This document shows, piece after piece, positions 12,502-24,300 of a stretch of DNA of 64,000 nt. A program made the translations under genes and the position numbers. The notes beneath the pieces were generated by a model. It was not told where the DNA came from. It ran no database searches and worked only from the letters and a program-made list of their open reading frames with translations. Each line of letters starts with the position of its first letter. Within the stretch, counting starts at the first letter, position 1. The DNA is from Trametopsis cervina. Taxonomy: Eukaryota; Basidiomycota; Agaricomycetes; Polyporales; Irpicaceae. The stretch lies in NCBI GenBank assembly GCA_022385755.1, contig MU278355.1, positions 1,120,974 through 1,184,973 of the forward strand. The letters are read 5' to 3'.

Positions 12502-13548
12502 ATGGCTGAAAGTCAAAGACGGTCCACACGCCTAGCAGCGCTGCCCAAGAAGGAGGAGGTCTCCAAACCTGCTGCTAAACCCCGCAAGCCGACGAACAAG
12601 AGGCCTGCTGCAGACGAGGCCAAAGACGTAGAACCTGAAGAAAAACCTGCTAAAAAGGTGTGTGTTTTTGGTGATTTAAAAGATTCGTTGGGGAAGGTGG
12701 ATTAGGACGGTTGGAAGGCGACTTTGTGTTGTTGCGTTCTCCCGATGTGTATCGTGCCAGCTGGATGTTCTGAATGCTGACTGCATGTGTTGTAGAGCAA
12801 AGCAGCTGCCAAAGAAGCACCAGAAGCCGAAGAGGAGGAGGCGAAACCCGACGAGACAACGGAAGGTTAGCAACTTTATTGTTCGGATAGTCTCCTCAAG
12901 ATCAAAATGATCAACCCCGAATAGAACTGAAATCTATCGATATTGGCGATTCGCTTCCTAGCCTGACGCTGAAGAACGAGAAGGATGAAGACCTGGATGT
13001 CTCAACAATCACAGCAGAAAAAGGTGTCGTCTTGTTCCTGGTACCCAAGGCGGATACTCGTGCGTGTCTTGCGAATATCTGAGAGGAGATTGGACTCACA
13101 CATTGTGCTCGTTCATCACAGCCGGCTGCACCACACAAGCTTGTGGTTTCCGAGACATCTATCCCGATTTTACAGGATCTGGATTCGACGTGTACTGTTT
13201 GAGTGCAGATTCACCTACCGCCCAGGCGAAATGGCAGACCAAGGCATGCATAGCTTGTTGATAACTTCGAGCTTTTGCTCATATTTCACATAAATTATAG
13301 AAAGAGCTGCCATATCCCTTGATCTCGGATCCCAAACGTAAGCTCATCAAAGCTTTGGGAGCCGCTTCTGGGAGCAAGACTTTGCGCAGCCATTTCATCT
13401 TTGAAAAGGGCGGGAAGCTCGTGGACAAGAAGAACCCAGTCAAGCCCGCTGATAGGTTAGTGATACTACTAATAGTTGCAACATTCTCTAACAATACACA
13501 TGTAGCCCGAAGTCAGCCTTAGAGTTCATCAAGGGCCTGACTGCGTAG
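12502..13548 (+). CDS. DOT5: nuclear-type thiol peroxidase (BCP/PrxQ peroxiredoxin)
   Basis: Atypical 2-Cys peroxiredoxin of the BCP/Dot5 class, which reduces hydroperoxides with thioredoxin. It has 226 residues in six exons: 12502-12657, 12796-12865, 12925-13059, 13122-13243, 13301-13455 and 13506-13548. The first 75 residues are Lys/Ala/Glu-rich (RRSTRLAALPKKEE, KPRKPTNKRP), as in fungal nuclear Prx proteins, and probably act as nuclear targeting and DNA-contact sequence. The thioredoxin fold starts at IGDSLPSLTLKNE. The catalytic loop, rebuilt across intron 3, reads KADTPGCTTQACGFRD, giving a peroxidatic Cys and a resolving Cys five residues on. The protein ends SALEFIKGLTA. Intron 4 (13244-13300) has a GC donor (AAG|GCATGC), because no GT donor nearby keeps WQTK joined to KELPYPLISDPKR in frame. 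Confidence 0.93.
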
Positions 13549-13927
13549 TGTATGTTGTATTCTTTCATGTATTTGCAATGTGGAAAGGAAGGCCAAGTTT
13601 TACGGATTGCTACGACCGGATGTGTGATCCTGCCTGTTTATTTCATGTCATGTTCATTGCACGGTCACCCGGTAAGGCCATGTGGCTCCGCACCTTCTCA
13701 TTGATCGTCCAAGCCGAGAGCGGATCAAAAGGTGCTGGCCGCGAGTGTCTGCTCCCTAAAAGGGAAGGCTTCGCCTTTAGATCCTAACAAAGCCAAATAG
13801 TGGCCCGGCTACGGCGCAGTGTGTCATTGGGCGTTGAGCCTCGCATACCCATTCACACCTTGCCACCACCACCCATCCAACGTCTTACCTATAGTAGAGG
13901 CGTTGGCTGTGTAGCACACCTACCACG
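13549..13927. other. intergenic between peroxiredoxin and WASP genes
   Basis: About 380 bp with no coding signal. C-rich and CACC-rich DNA just before the WASP ATG (13851-13927) fits a fungal promoter or 5' leader. Confidence 0.4.
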
Positions 13928-15542
13928 ATGCCGACCTCCTCAGCAATAAGCTCTGACGACAAGGCCAAGATTAAGGCCGCGATACCGAACTCCACGAACA
14001 AGATTCTCACAGCCGCAGTTGTGCGTATATACTACGCGTATCCGGATCCAAAGGAATGGTCCTACTCCGGCCTGCAAGGCGCGTTGGCCTTAGCGAAAGA
14101 TAGCAATCGTGGCGCGCATGTTTTCAAGCTGGTCGATCTGGCGGGGACGGGAGGAGTCGTATGGGAACATGAGTTATATGATGACTTCGAGTATAATCAG
14201 GACAGGGCGTTCTTCTACTCGTTTCCTGGAGACGTAAGTGGTTCCCACGTGTTTCAACCACTCCATGCAATGGGGCCTATGCAATCCAGCTACTTCGTTG
14301 ATTTAGTCTATGCTTCTCTGCCACCCACGCTGGTCTCGTTTGGTACGATCACTCATTGTATTTATCTATAGGAATGTATGATTGGCCTTGTCTTTGCTGA
14401 CGAAGGCGAAGCTAAGACGTTGGCAAAGAAAGTTAGCGTAGCGAAGAAGAACGGCTCTGGTGTGTAGAATCTAAACTGCGTCATATATACTGCTGATGCT
14501 TTCCACAGGAAAAAGCACGAAAGCGTCATCCTCATCCTCCAAGAAGAAGTCAACAAAGGGTGGCAAGATTGACAAATCTCTCATCTCTGCTCCAACAGGC
14601 TTCACTCACGTCGCGCACATGGGCTACGATGCCGAGAAGGGGTACACATCTACGAATGTTGATCCCTCATGGCAAGCACTTCTCAGCTCACTAGAGTCAT
14701 TGGGTGTCGATAAAGGCATTATGGAGAAAGATATGGACTTTATCAAGAATTTCGTTAGGGACGCACAGAATGCCCCATCCCCTGCCACTGGAGGAGGGAG
14801 GAAGAAGGTACCGCCACCCCCGCCTGCGCCGAGACGAACACACGGTCAGCAAGACAGCTTATCTGCAGCGCCCCCGTCTCCTGCCCCTCCTCCAGCCCCT
14901 CCAGCTCGTGCACCGCCTCGAGCAGCGCCTTCGCCTCCTCCGGCCCCTCCTCCAGCTCCTCCTGCACCCCCGTCTCGGGCACCTGTTCCCCCACCCGCAC
15001 CTCCGGCACCCCCAGGTCGGCCAGGACCTCCCCCTCCTCCTGCTCCTCCTGCACGGCCTGCATCTGGACCTCCTCCTCCTCCTCCTCCCCCTCCAGCGCG
15101 TACATCCGCGGCACCTCCTCCGCCACCGCCGCCGCCGCCCCCGCCAGGTCGACCTGCAGGTGCTGGGCCTCCTCCTCCGCCGCCCCCTCCACCACCCCCT
15201 CCCCCTGGTGGCAGCGGCGGTGCACCCCCGCCTCCACCGCCTCCACCGCCTCCCGGCGGGAGTGGTGGTGCTCCTGCTCCTGCCCTGCCTGCTCCCCAAC
15301 CAGAGAGAGGCGCACTGTTAGCATCTATACAAGGCGCCGGTGTTCATCTGCTCAAGAAACGCGGTGACGCTGCTGCTGCTGCTCCAGCACGGGCGACACC
15401 GCCTCCGCCAGTCACGGTAGAAGAATCGAGCAGCACAGGTGCTGGCGGTAATCTAACTGCTGCGCTGGCCGCAGCCCTCCTTGAAAGGAACAAGAAGCTG
15501 GGAGATAGCGACGAAGAAGACGATGAAGATGACTGGGATTGA
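13928..15542 (+). CDS. LAS17: WASP/Las17 actin nucleation-promoting factor
   Basis: Activator of the Arp2/3 complex at cortical actin and endocytic sites; 475 residues in three exons (13928-14233, 14372-14459, 14509-15542). Residues about 10-135 form a WH1 domain (KILTAAVVRIYYAYPDPKEW, GGVVWEHELYDDFEYN, AFFYSFPGD, CMIGLVFADEGEAKTLAKKV). A basic patch (SSSKKKSTKGGKID) follows. Next comes a CRIB/GBD-like segment (ISAPTGFTHVAHMGYDAEKG, then DPSWQALLSSLESLGVDK), which suggests regulation by a Rho-family GTPase; yeast Las17 lacks this. About 180 residues are then almost entirely Pro/Ala/Gly with polyproline blocks for profilin and SH3 partners. The C-terminus has a WH2 motif (RGALLASIQGAGVHLLKKR) and an acidic tail ending DSDEEDDEDDWD with the critical Trp. 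The order WH1-GBD-PRD-WH2-A is complete. Confidence 0.95.
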
Positions 15543-15950
15543 GTTTGTGCGTAGTAGATCGCAACTTCACTTCCTCAGCCATAGCAAGGCGTGTAGGTTT
15601 ACCGCTGATCTATCTATATCCGTGAGCCAAGAGCTTCTCGAAACCCTCTAAAGCCGTGTGTCTGTCCTTATCTGTGGTAGGGGTTCAATGCTATGTCTGC
15701 TGCCTTCATTTAAGACTCGACGAGCTGTGTTTTGCGCACCGCCCATTTGAGCTAGGGCTGCATGCTATCAGGCGATTGCCGAGATGGAACGTACACCGGG
15801 CGCTAAGTTTAGAACGGTCAGTACAACAACACCACTGCCCTTTGACAACCCCCCACCACCAACTTATAAACCTCCTCATTGTCTTTCGACGACCCAATTC
15901 ACGAACACAATCGACGTTACCTACCACTCTTTTTTCCGAACTCATAAACC
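15543..15950. other. intergenic and calmodulin promoter/leader
   Basis: Holds the WASP 3' flank and the calmodulin promoter. From about 15836 the plus strand is pyrimidine-rich (CCCCCCACC, CTCCTC, CTCTTTTTT), typical of highly expressed fungal genes. Confidence 0.45.
15865..15870 (+). promoter_or_regulatory. candidate TATA box of calmodulin
   Basis: A perfect TATAAA lies about 80 bp upstream of the calmodulin ATG and is followed by a CT-rich tract. Assignment is by motif and distance only. Confidence 0.5.
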
Positions 15951-16802
<852 letters not shown>

Positions 16803-17491
16803 TCGTGCCCTTGCGGTCTCTTTAATTCTCACTCGGCTGCTCCGTCTACAAATGAAGATTGTATAGTGCATGGCGCGGAAGACGAAAGTCACGGCGTTGT
16901 AGTTATATAACGTATAGGATACTTTGGCATTTCAATCAAATTGTATTGCGTTTTTATCTTGCATATCGAACAACACTCAGGCGAAGGAAATGATGGAGTG
17001 CAACGCTGGCCGTGTTCTTCTGCGCTCAATCTTCCCGCCACTGCCGTACACCGTCGGTCTAGGTCAATCTCAACGTCATCTACATATTAAGCTCTTGTCA
17101 CGGATCTGATGGATATCAACGAACGCCGCACGCGAGACGTTGAGCGTCGAAGGTACTCAATTGCAGAATGTTACGTTGACAGATCCAACGCTCGCCCAAC
17201 TGTTACAGCGCGAAAGCAGAATTGATTCGATGATATGGAAGCAAGAAAAGTCCTGGTGAGATATGGAGAGATGTAGAGGTAGGCAACAAAATGCTACACG
17301 GTGCTATGTTAAATATATAGCGAAAGCAATGATGGGTCGTGGGATGGAATATGGTCATGACGCGAAGAAACAACGCTGCTGGTCGTTTTCTCCGACTAGC
17401 TGTGTGGCCCCCTAAATAGTTTCTCTAACGTACAAACGTTGTACACCCGGAGGAAGAAAAGCGGATACACTGGAGCATTGACGAAAGCTGT
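16803..17491. other. convergent 3' region
   Basis: About 690 bp between the stops of calmodulin (+) and the tetraspan gene (-). I see no gene; it should carry the two 3' UTRs and poly(A) sites. Confidence 0.45.
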
Positions 17492-18372
17492 TTAAACTCG
17501 GTTGCCGAAGCGGTGCGCCTCATCGGTGTACGGGTACGCCTGCGCGCCAGGGTTGAGTAGACCCTGCTGAGTCTCTTGCGCCTGTTGAGGGTAGAAGGTG
17601 GGTGCGTAGGTGGAACCGTTCGTCGGCTTGGCGAGTCTGTACTCGTCGTCGTACATCCGCTCTGACTCGAGCTGTTCGACATAGCGGCCGATAACTGTAG
17701 CAATGTCTAAAGCATCAAATACACGTGTTAGCAACTCTAGATTCAGAGAAAATGAAGGCGGCGGGTGGTACGTACAGATGTTGAGCAACAGGCCAACAAC
17801 GACAGACACGGTGAGACCAATCTTTTGCGCAGTGGTGGCGGTGATGCTGCATTGCTCCTTGTTTCCGTGGGAGTCGGTGAATTCACAACCCTTAAACAGC
17901 GTCTTGCCGGAGTACAGGAAGTACAGGAAACCACCACACGCAACGGCAGTGAGGAACACGAGGATCCAGATCGTGCTTGAGAAGATCTTTACGAGGCGAC
18001 GCTTGCGAGCGATCGAACCGATAAAGCTGAACAATTTTCATGTGAGAATTTATCGCGTTTGACGAGACGCAGAGAGCGTACCCAAGCAACGAGGTGACTG
18101 TGACGATAGTGTAGAATCCTCCGGCTACACCCAAAGCAATCTTTGCCCCTGTGATTAGTGTCCCGAAGTCGACACCATTGATAATTTTGCCCTGTGCGCT
18201 CTCTGCGGTATGTAGGTCAGCAAGAGACGATTATTTCTTCGGAGTACAGAAACGTACCAATCAAGACAGCCCAGCATGCAGCTGCTCCGATTCCCGCGGA
18301 CAGGAAGACGAGTAGAGAGAAGACAAAGACAGCAAAGCGAACTGGAATACAGCAGCAGAAGTGTTTCGACAT
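17492..18372 (-). CDS. four-helix (tetraspan-like) membrane protein
   Basis: Conserved-looking fungal membrane protein of about 230 residues in four exons, function unknown. The ATG at 18372 opens MSKHFCCCIPVRFAVFVFSL, a Cys-rich, possibly palmitoylated start running into helix 1 (VFVFSLLVFLSAGIGAAA). Exon 2 supplies KIINGVDFGTLITG then helix 2 (KIALGVAGGFYTIVTVTSLLG). Exon 3 has a basic loop (GSIARKRRLVKIF), helix 3 (IWILVFLTAVACGGFLYFL), a loop with two Cys (CEFTDSHGNKEQC) and helix 4 (KIGLTVSVVVGLLLNI). Exon 4 is a soluble tail rich in Gln, Tyr and Pro, ending HRFGNRV before TAA at 17492. Topology resembles MARVEL/tetraspan proteins, but I do not recognise a named family. Confidence 0.82.
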
Positions 18373-19520
18373 CGTTAAGGAGGAGAAGAAAGTCGGGCAG
18401 GAAGGAGAAAATGAAAGGGGAGATGAGAGCAATAGACTGAAACGACCTTTGGGACGGGGCTCATATAGGCGTAGCAATCGTCAGGGCGGCCCTGGAATGT
18501 GTCCTCCGCATGGCGGTGATACAATCACAGATTTCGAACTTATTGATCGCGTCTGCACCGCCATGCAGGCTGCAGGCCGCCCATCCCGCCAATAGCGGCC
18601 GATCTTGGACTGCCTTTTTTGGAAGAGGCGAGAGCACAGCTTGTGGCAGCGTTAGGCTGCGCGGACAGCATCCTCCTCGGTAGCCGGCACAGCACCGCAC
18701 ATTCCATCATAGCGGGAGCGCACATAGCTTTGAGGTGCACATCTCGTATTTTTCAGCCTAGAAGACGTGTCTCATGGCGACGACGCTCCAACTTGCGCTG
18801 AGCAGAGCACTGAAACATCGGCGAGTGGCCGGACTTGGCGCCGACGGCCACAGCCGGGATGGTACTCATTGGCTGTGCGAACAACCACCAACACGATCTT
18901 ACATACACATAGCCTCTTCACTGCGATGGCGTAGCTTCCTCAGACAGCGGAAAACAGAGGCATGAACCCTCTTCGTGTAATATGACATAGTTGATCACTC
19001 AATATGTACATACACAACGACTCCAGCAATAGGGGTAACAAGAGGCATTGACTGAAGTTCAAGTGTGTTTTTCTGCGCAACAGGACCTCATGTTGCGCGA
19101 TTGAATACTGAGAAAGTAGGCCCAATTTTCCATTTGACATTCTCACGTACAGGTACCACAGAATTGCGGAATGTTGGAAGCCATTGCTTGGCCCCTTGGC
19201 ACGCAGCATATTCAAATGGTGCAGTTCGTCGTACTGCGGTAAACCTGTACTTCTACCTCGTCGAAGATGAGGCAGTGTCATGCAGCCGAGATGACCTGAA
19301 TCCTACATTCATCGCATTGGGTTCCTGCTTTATGGATGGATGTATTCACAAGCTGTCATACACTCAAATAGACATCTCGCAGCATATCCAAACCCCGTAT
19401 CAGGCCTGTGTGCTGGCTCTGCGCTATTGGTCAGATGTCTAACTCCAGAAGGCAAAGTACCCAACAGCACGAGATTCAATTGCTAATCGTACATTTCTTT
19501 CTAAGCTACCGGTCTGCCAC
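18373..19520. other. intergenic, no supported gene
   Basis: About 1.15 kb between two minus-strand genes, expected to hold the tetraspan promoter and the PMI 3' flank. On the minus strand a TATATG lies near 18463, some 90 bp upstream of the tetraspan ATG. A 125-codon open frame at 19065-19442 (+) has no recognisable motif, so I do not call it. Confidence 0.4.
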
Positions 19521-20944
19521 TCACACTTGTGTCACTTCCACATAAGCTCTATAAAGTGTAAAACCTTCCCCACCCTGCTCCTCAACACGCAAGGGCGTAT
19601 CTGCGCCAACAAAGAACACATCTCCTTCTGATACCAACAGCGATTCTTCACCCCACTGAACTCTGCCACCACCTTCGGTGATAATGCCGATACTAGGGCC
19701 ACCAATGGGTTCATGCTCTTCGCTGTCCCCAGACGACAATACTACTCGGAGGACCGAGAATTCTGGAATGGGGGGATTATAGAGCGTTGTCTTGGAAGAT
19801 CCAGAGAATGGTGCTGGAGCAACAAGGTGCTTCCTGTGGTCGGACGAGATATAAGTGAGCCCCGCGACAAGGTTCGGCACGTCCCGCAGCTTGGGTGTCA
19901 GCCCTGCCCGGATGACATTGTCCGAGGTGGCCATGCACTCGACGATATCTAGGAAGATCGCGTTTTATCAGATATGTAAACTTTAACGTTGGATCAAGGA
20001 CACGATGACAGGGAAGGCGGCTTACCTCCGGAGATGTAGGCATGTGGCTCTCCAGCTGCGAGAAATATCGCCTCGCCGGGGACCATGCGAACGTAGTTCA
20101 ACATGAACGCGCAGAACGTCCCAATGTCTGCGGGGAACTGACTATTGACTCTCAAAACGAGCTCCTTGACGTTCTCTTCTGCCGCACTGGAGCCTCCTCC
20201 TTCGTACCGTCGTACTAGATTTTCAAGTTGTGTCGTGAACAAACTCTTCTCCGCCGTCATAACAGCCGCGAAGAGGTTCTTCAGCGCCGCTCTCTCTTCC
20301 GGGCCATCGGGCTTCGAGGACGATGCGAGCTCTTTGAATTGGCTCGCAATCGTCTGCGGTATCAGAGCAGCGAACTCAGGCGTATGCTCCAGATAGGCCG
20401 CAACCTGCGGAAGTGGCATAAACCCGCAGAGAGCCTCGAAGTCCGTGAGCGCAAGTGCCATTTCGGGTTTGTGGTTCGCGTCTTTGTAGATGTCGGGGCT
20501 TTCCTGGTGCAGGCGCTCCGCCATCTGCTTGTCGGGGTGCGTCTGGATGCTCAGAGCCTTGGCGATGGCGAGGACCTTGAGCAGGAAGGGAAGGTTGCCC
20601 TCTGTTGCGCCTGCGGACGCAAACCGCTCTACCACGCGCGATCCGAGCAGCTCCTTGTGTGCGGCCAGGTGTGACGCGAGGGTCTCTCCTGAGGTTAGGC
20701 GTGCGGGAGAACTGGGGTGGGTGCCCATCCATAACTATGCGACATGAGGGATCTATCAGTTCTAGTAGTTGAGGGTCATGTGTAAAAGTACCTCAGCGTA
20801 TGGAGTGGCCTCATCGAGTGTGAATCCGGGCACTTGAGACTTGTGCGCGAACTGTGCCACCTTGGACGACGAACCCTTCTTGCCCCAGTCATACTGCTGT
20901 GTCGTGGGTATTATCTTGAACACGGGTGCAGCGCTGGGGGACAT
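19521..20944 (-). CDS. PMI40: mannose-6-phosphate isomerase (type I, zinc)
   Basis: Cytosolic enzyme interconverting fructose-6-phosphate and mannose-6-phosphate. It feeds GDP-mannose synthesis for glycosylation and cell-wall mannan. The start at 20944 reads MSPSAAPVFKIIPTTQQYDW. Exon 2 carries LWMGTHPSSPA, the zinc motif region LSIQTHPDKQMAERLH (Gln and His ligands) and HKPEMALALTDFEALCGF (Glu ligand). The signature GEPHAYISG at its end joins DIVECMATSDNVIRAGLTPK in exon 3 (final His/Arg catalytic region). The end is LYRAYVEVTQV, TGA at 19521. Two introns (about 20728-20791 and 19950-20024); about 430 residues, normal length. The gene looks intact. Confidence 0.96.
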
Positions 20945-21383
20945 TGTTGAGTGGTGACCTGCACGAGAGTGTGCTGCTCAAGGATGAGGTGACAACAGCG
21001 TTGTAACCTGTGGACTCGCATCCCCGTACGATCCTTAAAGCGATCGAATCCGGATTGTGATCAGAAGTGATCGGCGCACACCCCGATGGGCCTAGAGCAG
21101 TGCAAGACGAGGAACGTGCATAGCAGATGTGCAGTGATAGAAATGATGTTGAGCAAAGTGATAAAAAGAATACAGCAGGAATATAGAGTGATAAATAAAT
21201 GTTAGTCTACAATAGGTGCTATGTCGAGAGCCAGTCTCTGTGTTACCCTCCATCCGGAGCGCTGTGTTACATAGTCTAAACAACACATTACGGGGGTATA
21301 ATCCGCTCCTTCTCATCCACTACCCGAATACAAATTTCGCCCGGTCGACTGTAATGATAACGTGAGTCCACGAGCAAGCAACT
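20945..21383. other. intergenic, PMI promoter
   Basis: About 440 bp between the PMI start and the stop of the next minus-strand gene. It is AT-richer around 21140-21200 with no coding signal. Confidence 0.4.
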
Positions 21384-24300
21384 CTAAACCGTCAACACGA
21401 ACCTTCGCTCTCTCAGAATCCTGTAGACAAGCCTGCGCTCTTCCCAATGCGCTTGTTCAGGCGACACAGGACCACGCTGTGGCATAACAGGTCTGCAACG
21501 TGCTTTAAGATCTGCGAGCCCTTCGTTCGTCCCCTCCGTCTCAACGACGACCGTACCGAACCAACCCGGATCGACGATCCACGCTCCAGTCGGTGAAGGT
21601 CCCGGCCCAGCGGTGCTGGGCATCGGCAATCGAATGGATTTGGACCCTGGCGGGGGACGTATGGCGAACGAAGATCGATGCACCCAGCGCACGACCATAT
21701 GACGTCCGCCTTGAGGACTAGAGACGCCATCGATGGAAATATATGTCAGTTCACGGTGGAAGAATGGGAAGAGGATCTACGGTGACTTACGTATCAGTTC
21801 TCATCTTATCCTGTATGAGCTGCATGTTTGCATGAATCTGATCTGCCCACGGGGATATATCGATGCGCACGATCGGGTTTCCAGTTCCCATAGTCCGGAT
21901 GACGCGATGGAAGTACGAGGGAGGGAAGGCCAGTGTTGGAAGGTACCGCGGTGCATCGCCTACACTGGAGTAGGTAAAGTCGAGATCCTGAAAGAACATC
22001 AGTGCCCGAGGTAAGTTGAAGCAGGTGTATACAAGAACTCACGATGAGGTAGTTTCCATCCCACACCAACCTCCCTATGTTGGCCTCATCTCCGACAGCC
22101 ACATCCCACACAACATCGCCTGCTCGTAGTAGATGTGTAACGCCAGCTCTCTTCAATTCCGCCTCACACTCCAGAATACTAGCATCGGAAAGCCAATCGC
22201 CGTCAGGTGATGGTACAAAGACGTGCAGCAGCGGCGCGCGTCGAAGTCGAAACAATGGTGAGTGGAACGGCACTGACCCAGGCACGTTGGCAGCTGTAGC
22301 AGAAGAATTGTATCGCGTTATCCCCTGAGAGGATGGGGAGGGCGAAGGAGCGCGGCTTCCCGGACGAGACATGTTAACGCTGATACTGGTTTGCGACGAC
22401 CATTTGCTTGGGGCGCGATGACTGACAGCCGAGCTTGACAATGTTCGTGGCCGAGACATCCCGTTAGTAGGCTGCTTACTGGATTGTGCGCTGCGCATAG
22501 CTTCCATTTCGGCCTGTACACGCAGACGTAGAACAACCCGAGTGAATGCTCTGCAGGCAAACGTCATTTCTTGCATTGTCTGGGGTCTGACTTGAGAGTG
22601 AGGTTGCAAGTAGCCGATCGCAGTCGTCGAGTATTGATGGATTGGGATAGAAACGCCGCGCATGTAATGACAGAGATCCTGTATCGGAGGTCAGAATTTG
22701 AAGTATTGGGTGTAACCTGCTCAACGCACCTCCACCCGTAGCTTCAATGGCTCCGGTGTATCCCAGATCCATCTCGTGTACCCGACAGTGCGTAGATACC
22801 GCTCAAGCACGGACTCCCTACCATCCTCAAACAAGGTCCGACGAACCTCTTTACTGACAGAGGCTAAGGTAAGCCATTCGAAGTATGTCAGGTAAGAAAG
22901 TAGTTCTTCCAGGAGCACAGTGTGTGCAAGATGAACGACAAGAGGATAAGATTGAGGTTCGCGTTTGATCTCGGGGGACAGAGCTGCGTGTTGATCCCTT
23001 GTAGCAGGAGGGGAGGCTGATTTCTTCTGGCGGCGTGGCTTCTTCGGCGCAGATGGGGTATACTCCTCAGGAGGTGTCGGGAGTTGTGGCGACGCGTGCC
23101 GCGACCCATTCTCAGTTGAGAGTGATAGCTGACCTGCATGGTGCGTCCGTTTGGCGTGATGAGGTGGGGGAATCGTACTAGGCTCAGCTGGCTGTGTAGG
23201 GATGAACGGAGCAGTAGACTTATAAGATAGTTTATGAGGGGGAGGCGGGTAAGCAGTCGTTTGCTCAACTGGCGTCGGCCGCCTAGACGACGAGGCCTGC
23301 GGTTCAGATGGCCTCTGTGGGACATCGGTGTAGGACTTCCGATTAGATAGTTTTTCCATCTGCTTCTCTGTCAGCGCTTTGACACCGTCCCTGGAACGAC
23401 GCTTGAGTTTGTTCTCTGAAGACACACTCGGCCTTCTGGCATGTCTCTCAACATCGCTGCTTTGGCGTTCTGTCTCTTCTCGTGTACGAGATGATGGACC
23501 AGGTTGATTCGTTGGCGCAGGTGCAGACCTATGCTGCACACTACTCCCTTCAGCAACAGAATTGTAGACCACAGTTCGTGAGGAGCCATGTCTTGAATGG
23601 CTGTGGTTCTGAACAACATCTTCCTTCGCAACGTCAGTCTTGCGTGAAGAATGTTCCCGTTTTGGCTTGCTCAGCTTCCGCGAATGTATTTTCTCTTCCT
23701 TTTCGGGGGGAGGTGGAGGGGTAGAGTTAGGAGTCTGATAGCTAGCATGGGGGCCAAATGTATACGCTTCCTCTGCCTTAGCCGCAGCAGACACACCACC
23801 AATGAATCCTACCATCTCCGGTTCGACATAGATATTATGGACCTCAGACATCTCCGTCGCCTCCATGGCAGCAAAGATGAGTGGTCCTCTCCGCATAGTG
23901 CTGTTCTGCTGCTCCGAAGGTGGGGTCTTGCGTTCAGGCTGTTGCTGGTACTGGGTTGGAGCGCGCGTCTCTTCGTTATCTTCATATGAGCGTGACAGAC
24001 CCTGGTGGGATTTGACTGGTAGAGCAGGCGAGCGTTCCCCCGTGTTCTGGAATCGTGTGTCTCCGACGTCGGGCATTTCTCCGCGGGATGCGACTGATAT
24101 GGTCTCTGATGGTGGGGCGGGCGAGTGGGATGTGGAGGACGTTGATTGTAGCGAGGTAGAAAGCTGCGATGTGAGTGCACCCGGCTGTGTGGGTGGATGA
24201 ATCGGAATGGGTGCCGTATATGTCAATCCTTGCGGACGGGAGGCAGTGACAGTGGCGTCGTCCAGAATTTGCTCACGTAGGAAGCCCTGTTCATCAATTT

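Noticed and set aside
14755..15324. 189-codon minus-strand open frame (and a 205-codon plus frame) over the WASP gene
   Set aside because: They are shadows of the polyproline-coding stretch: CCx repeats read as open in all frames. The WASP frame has the domains.
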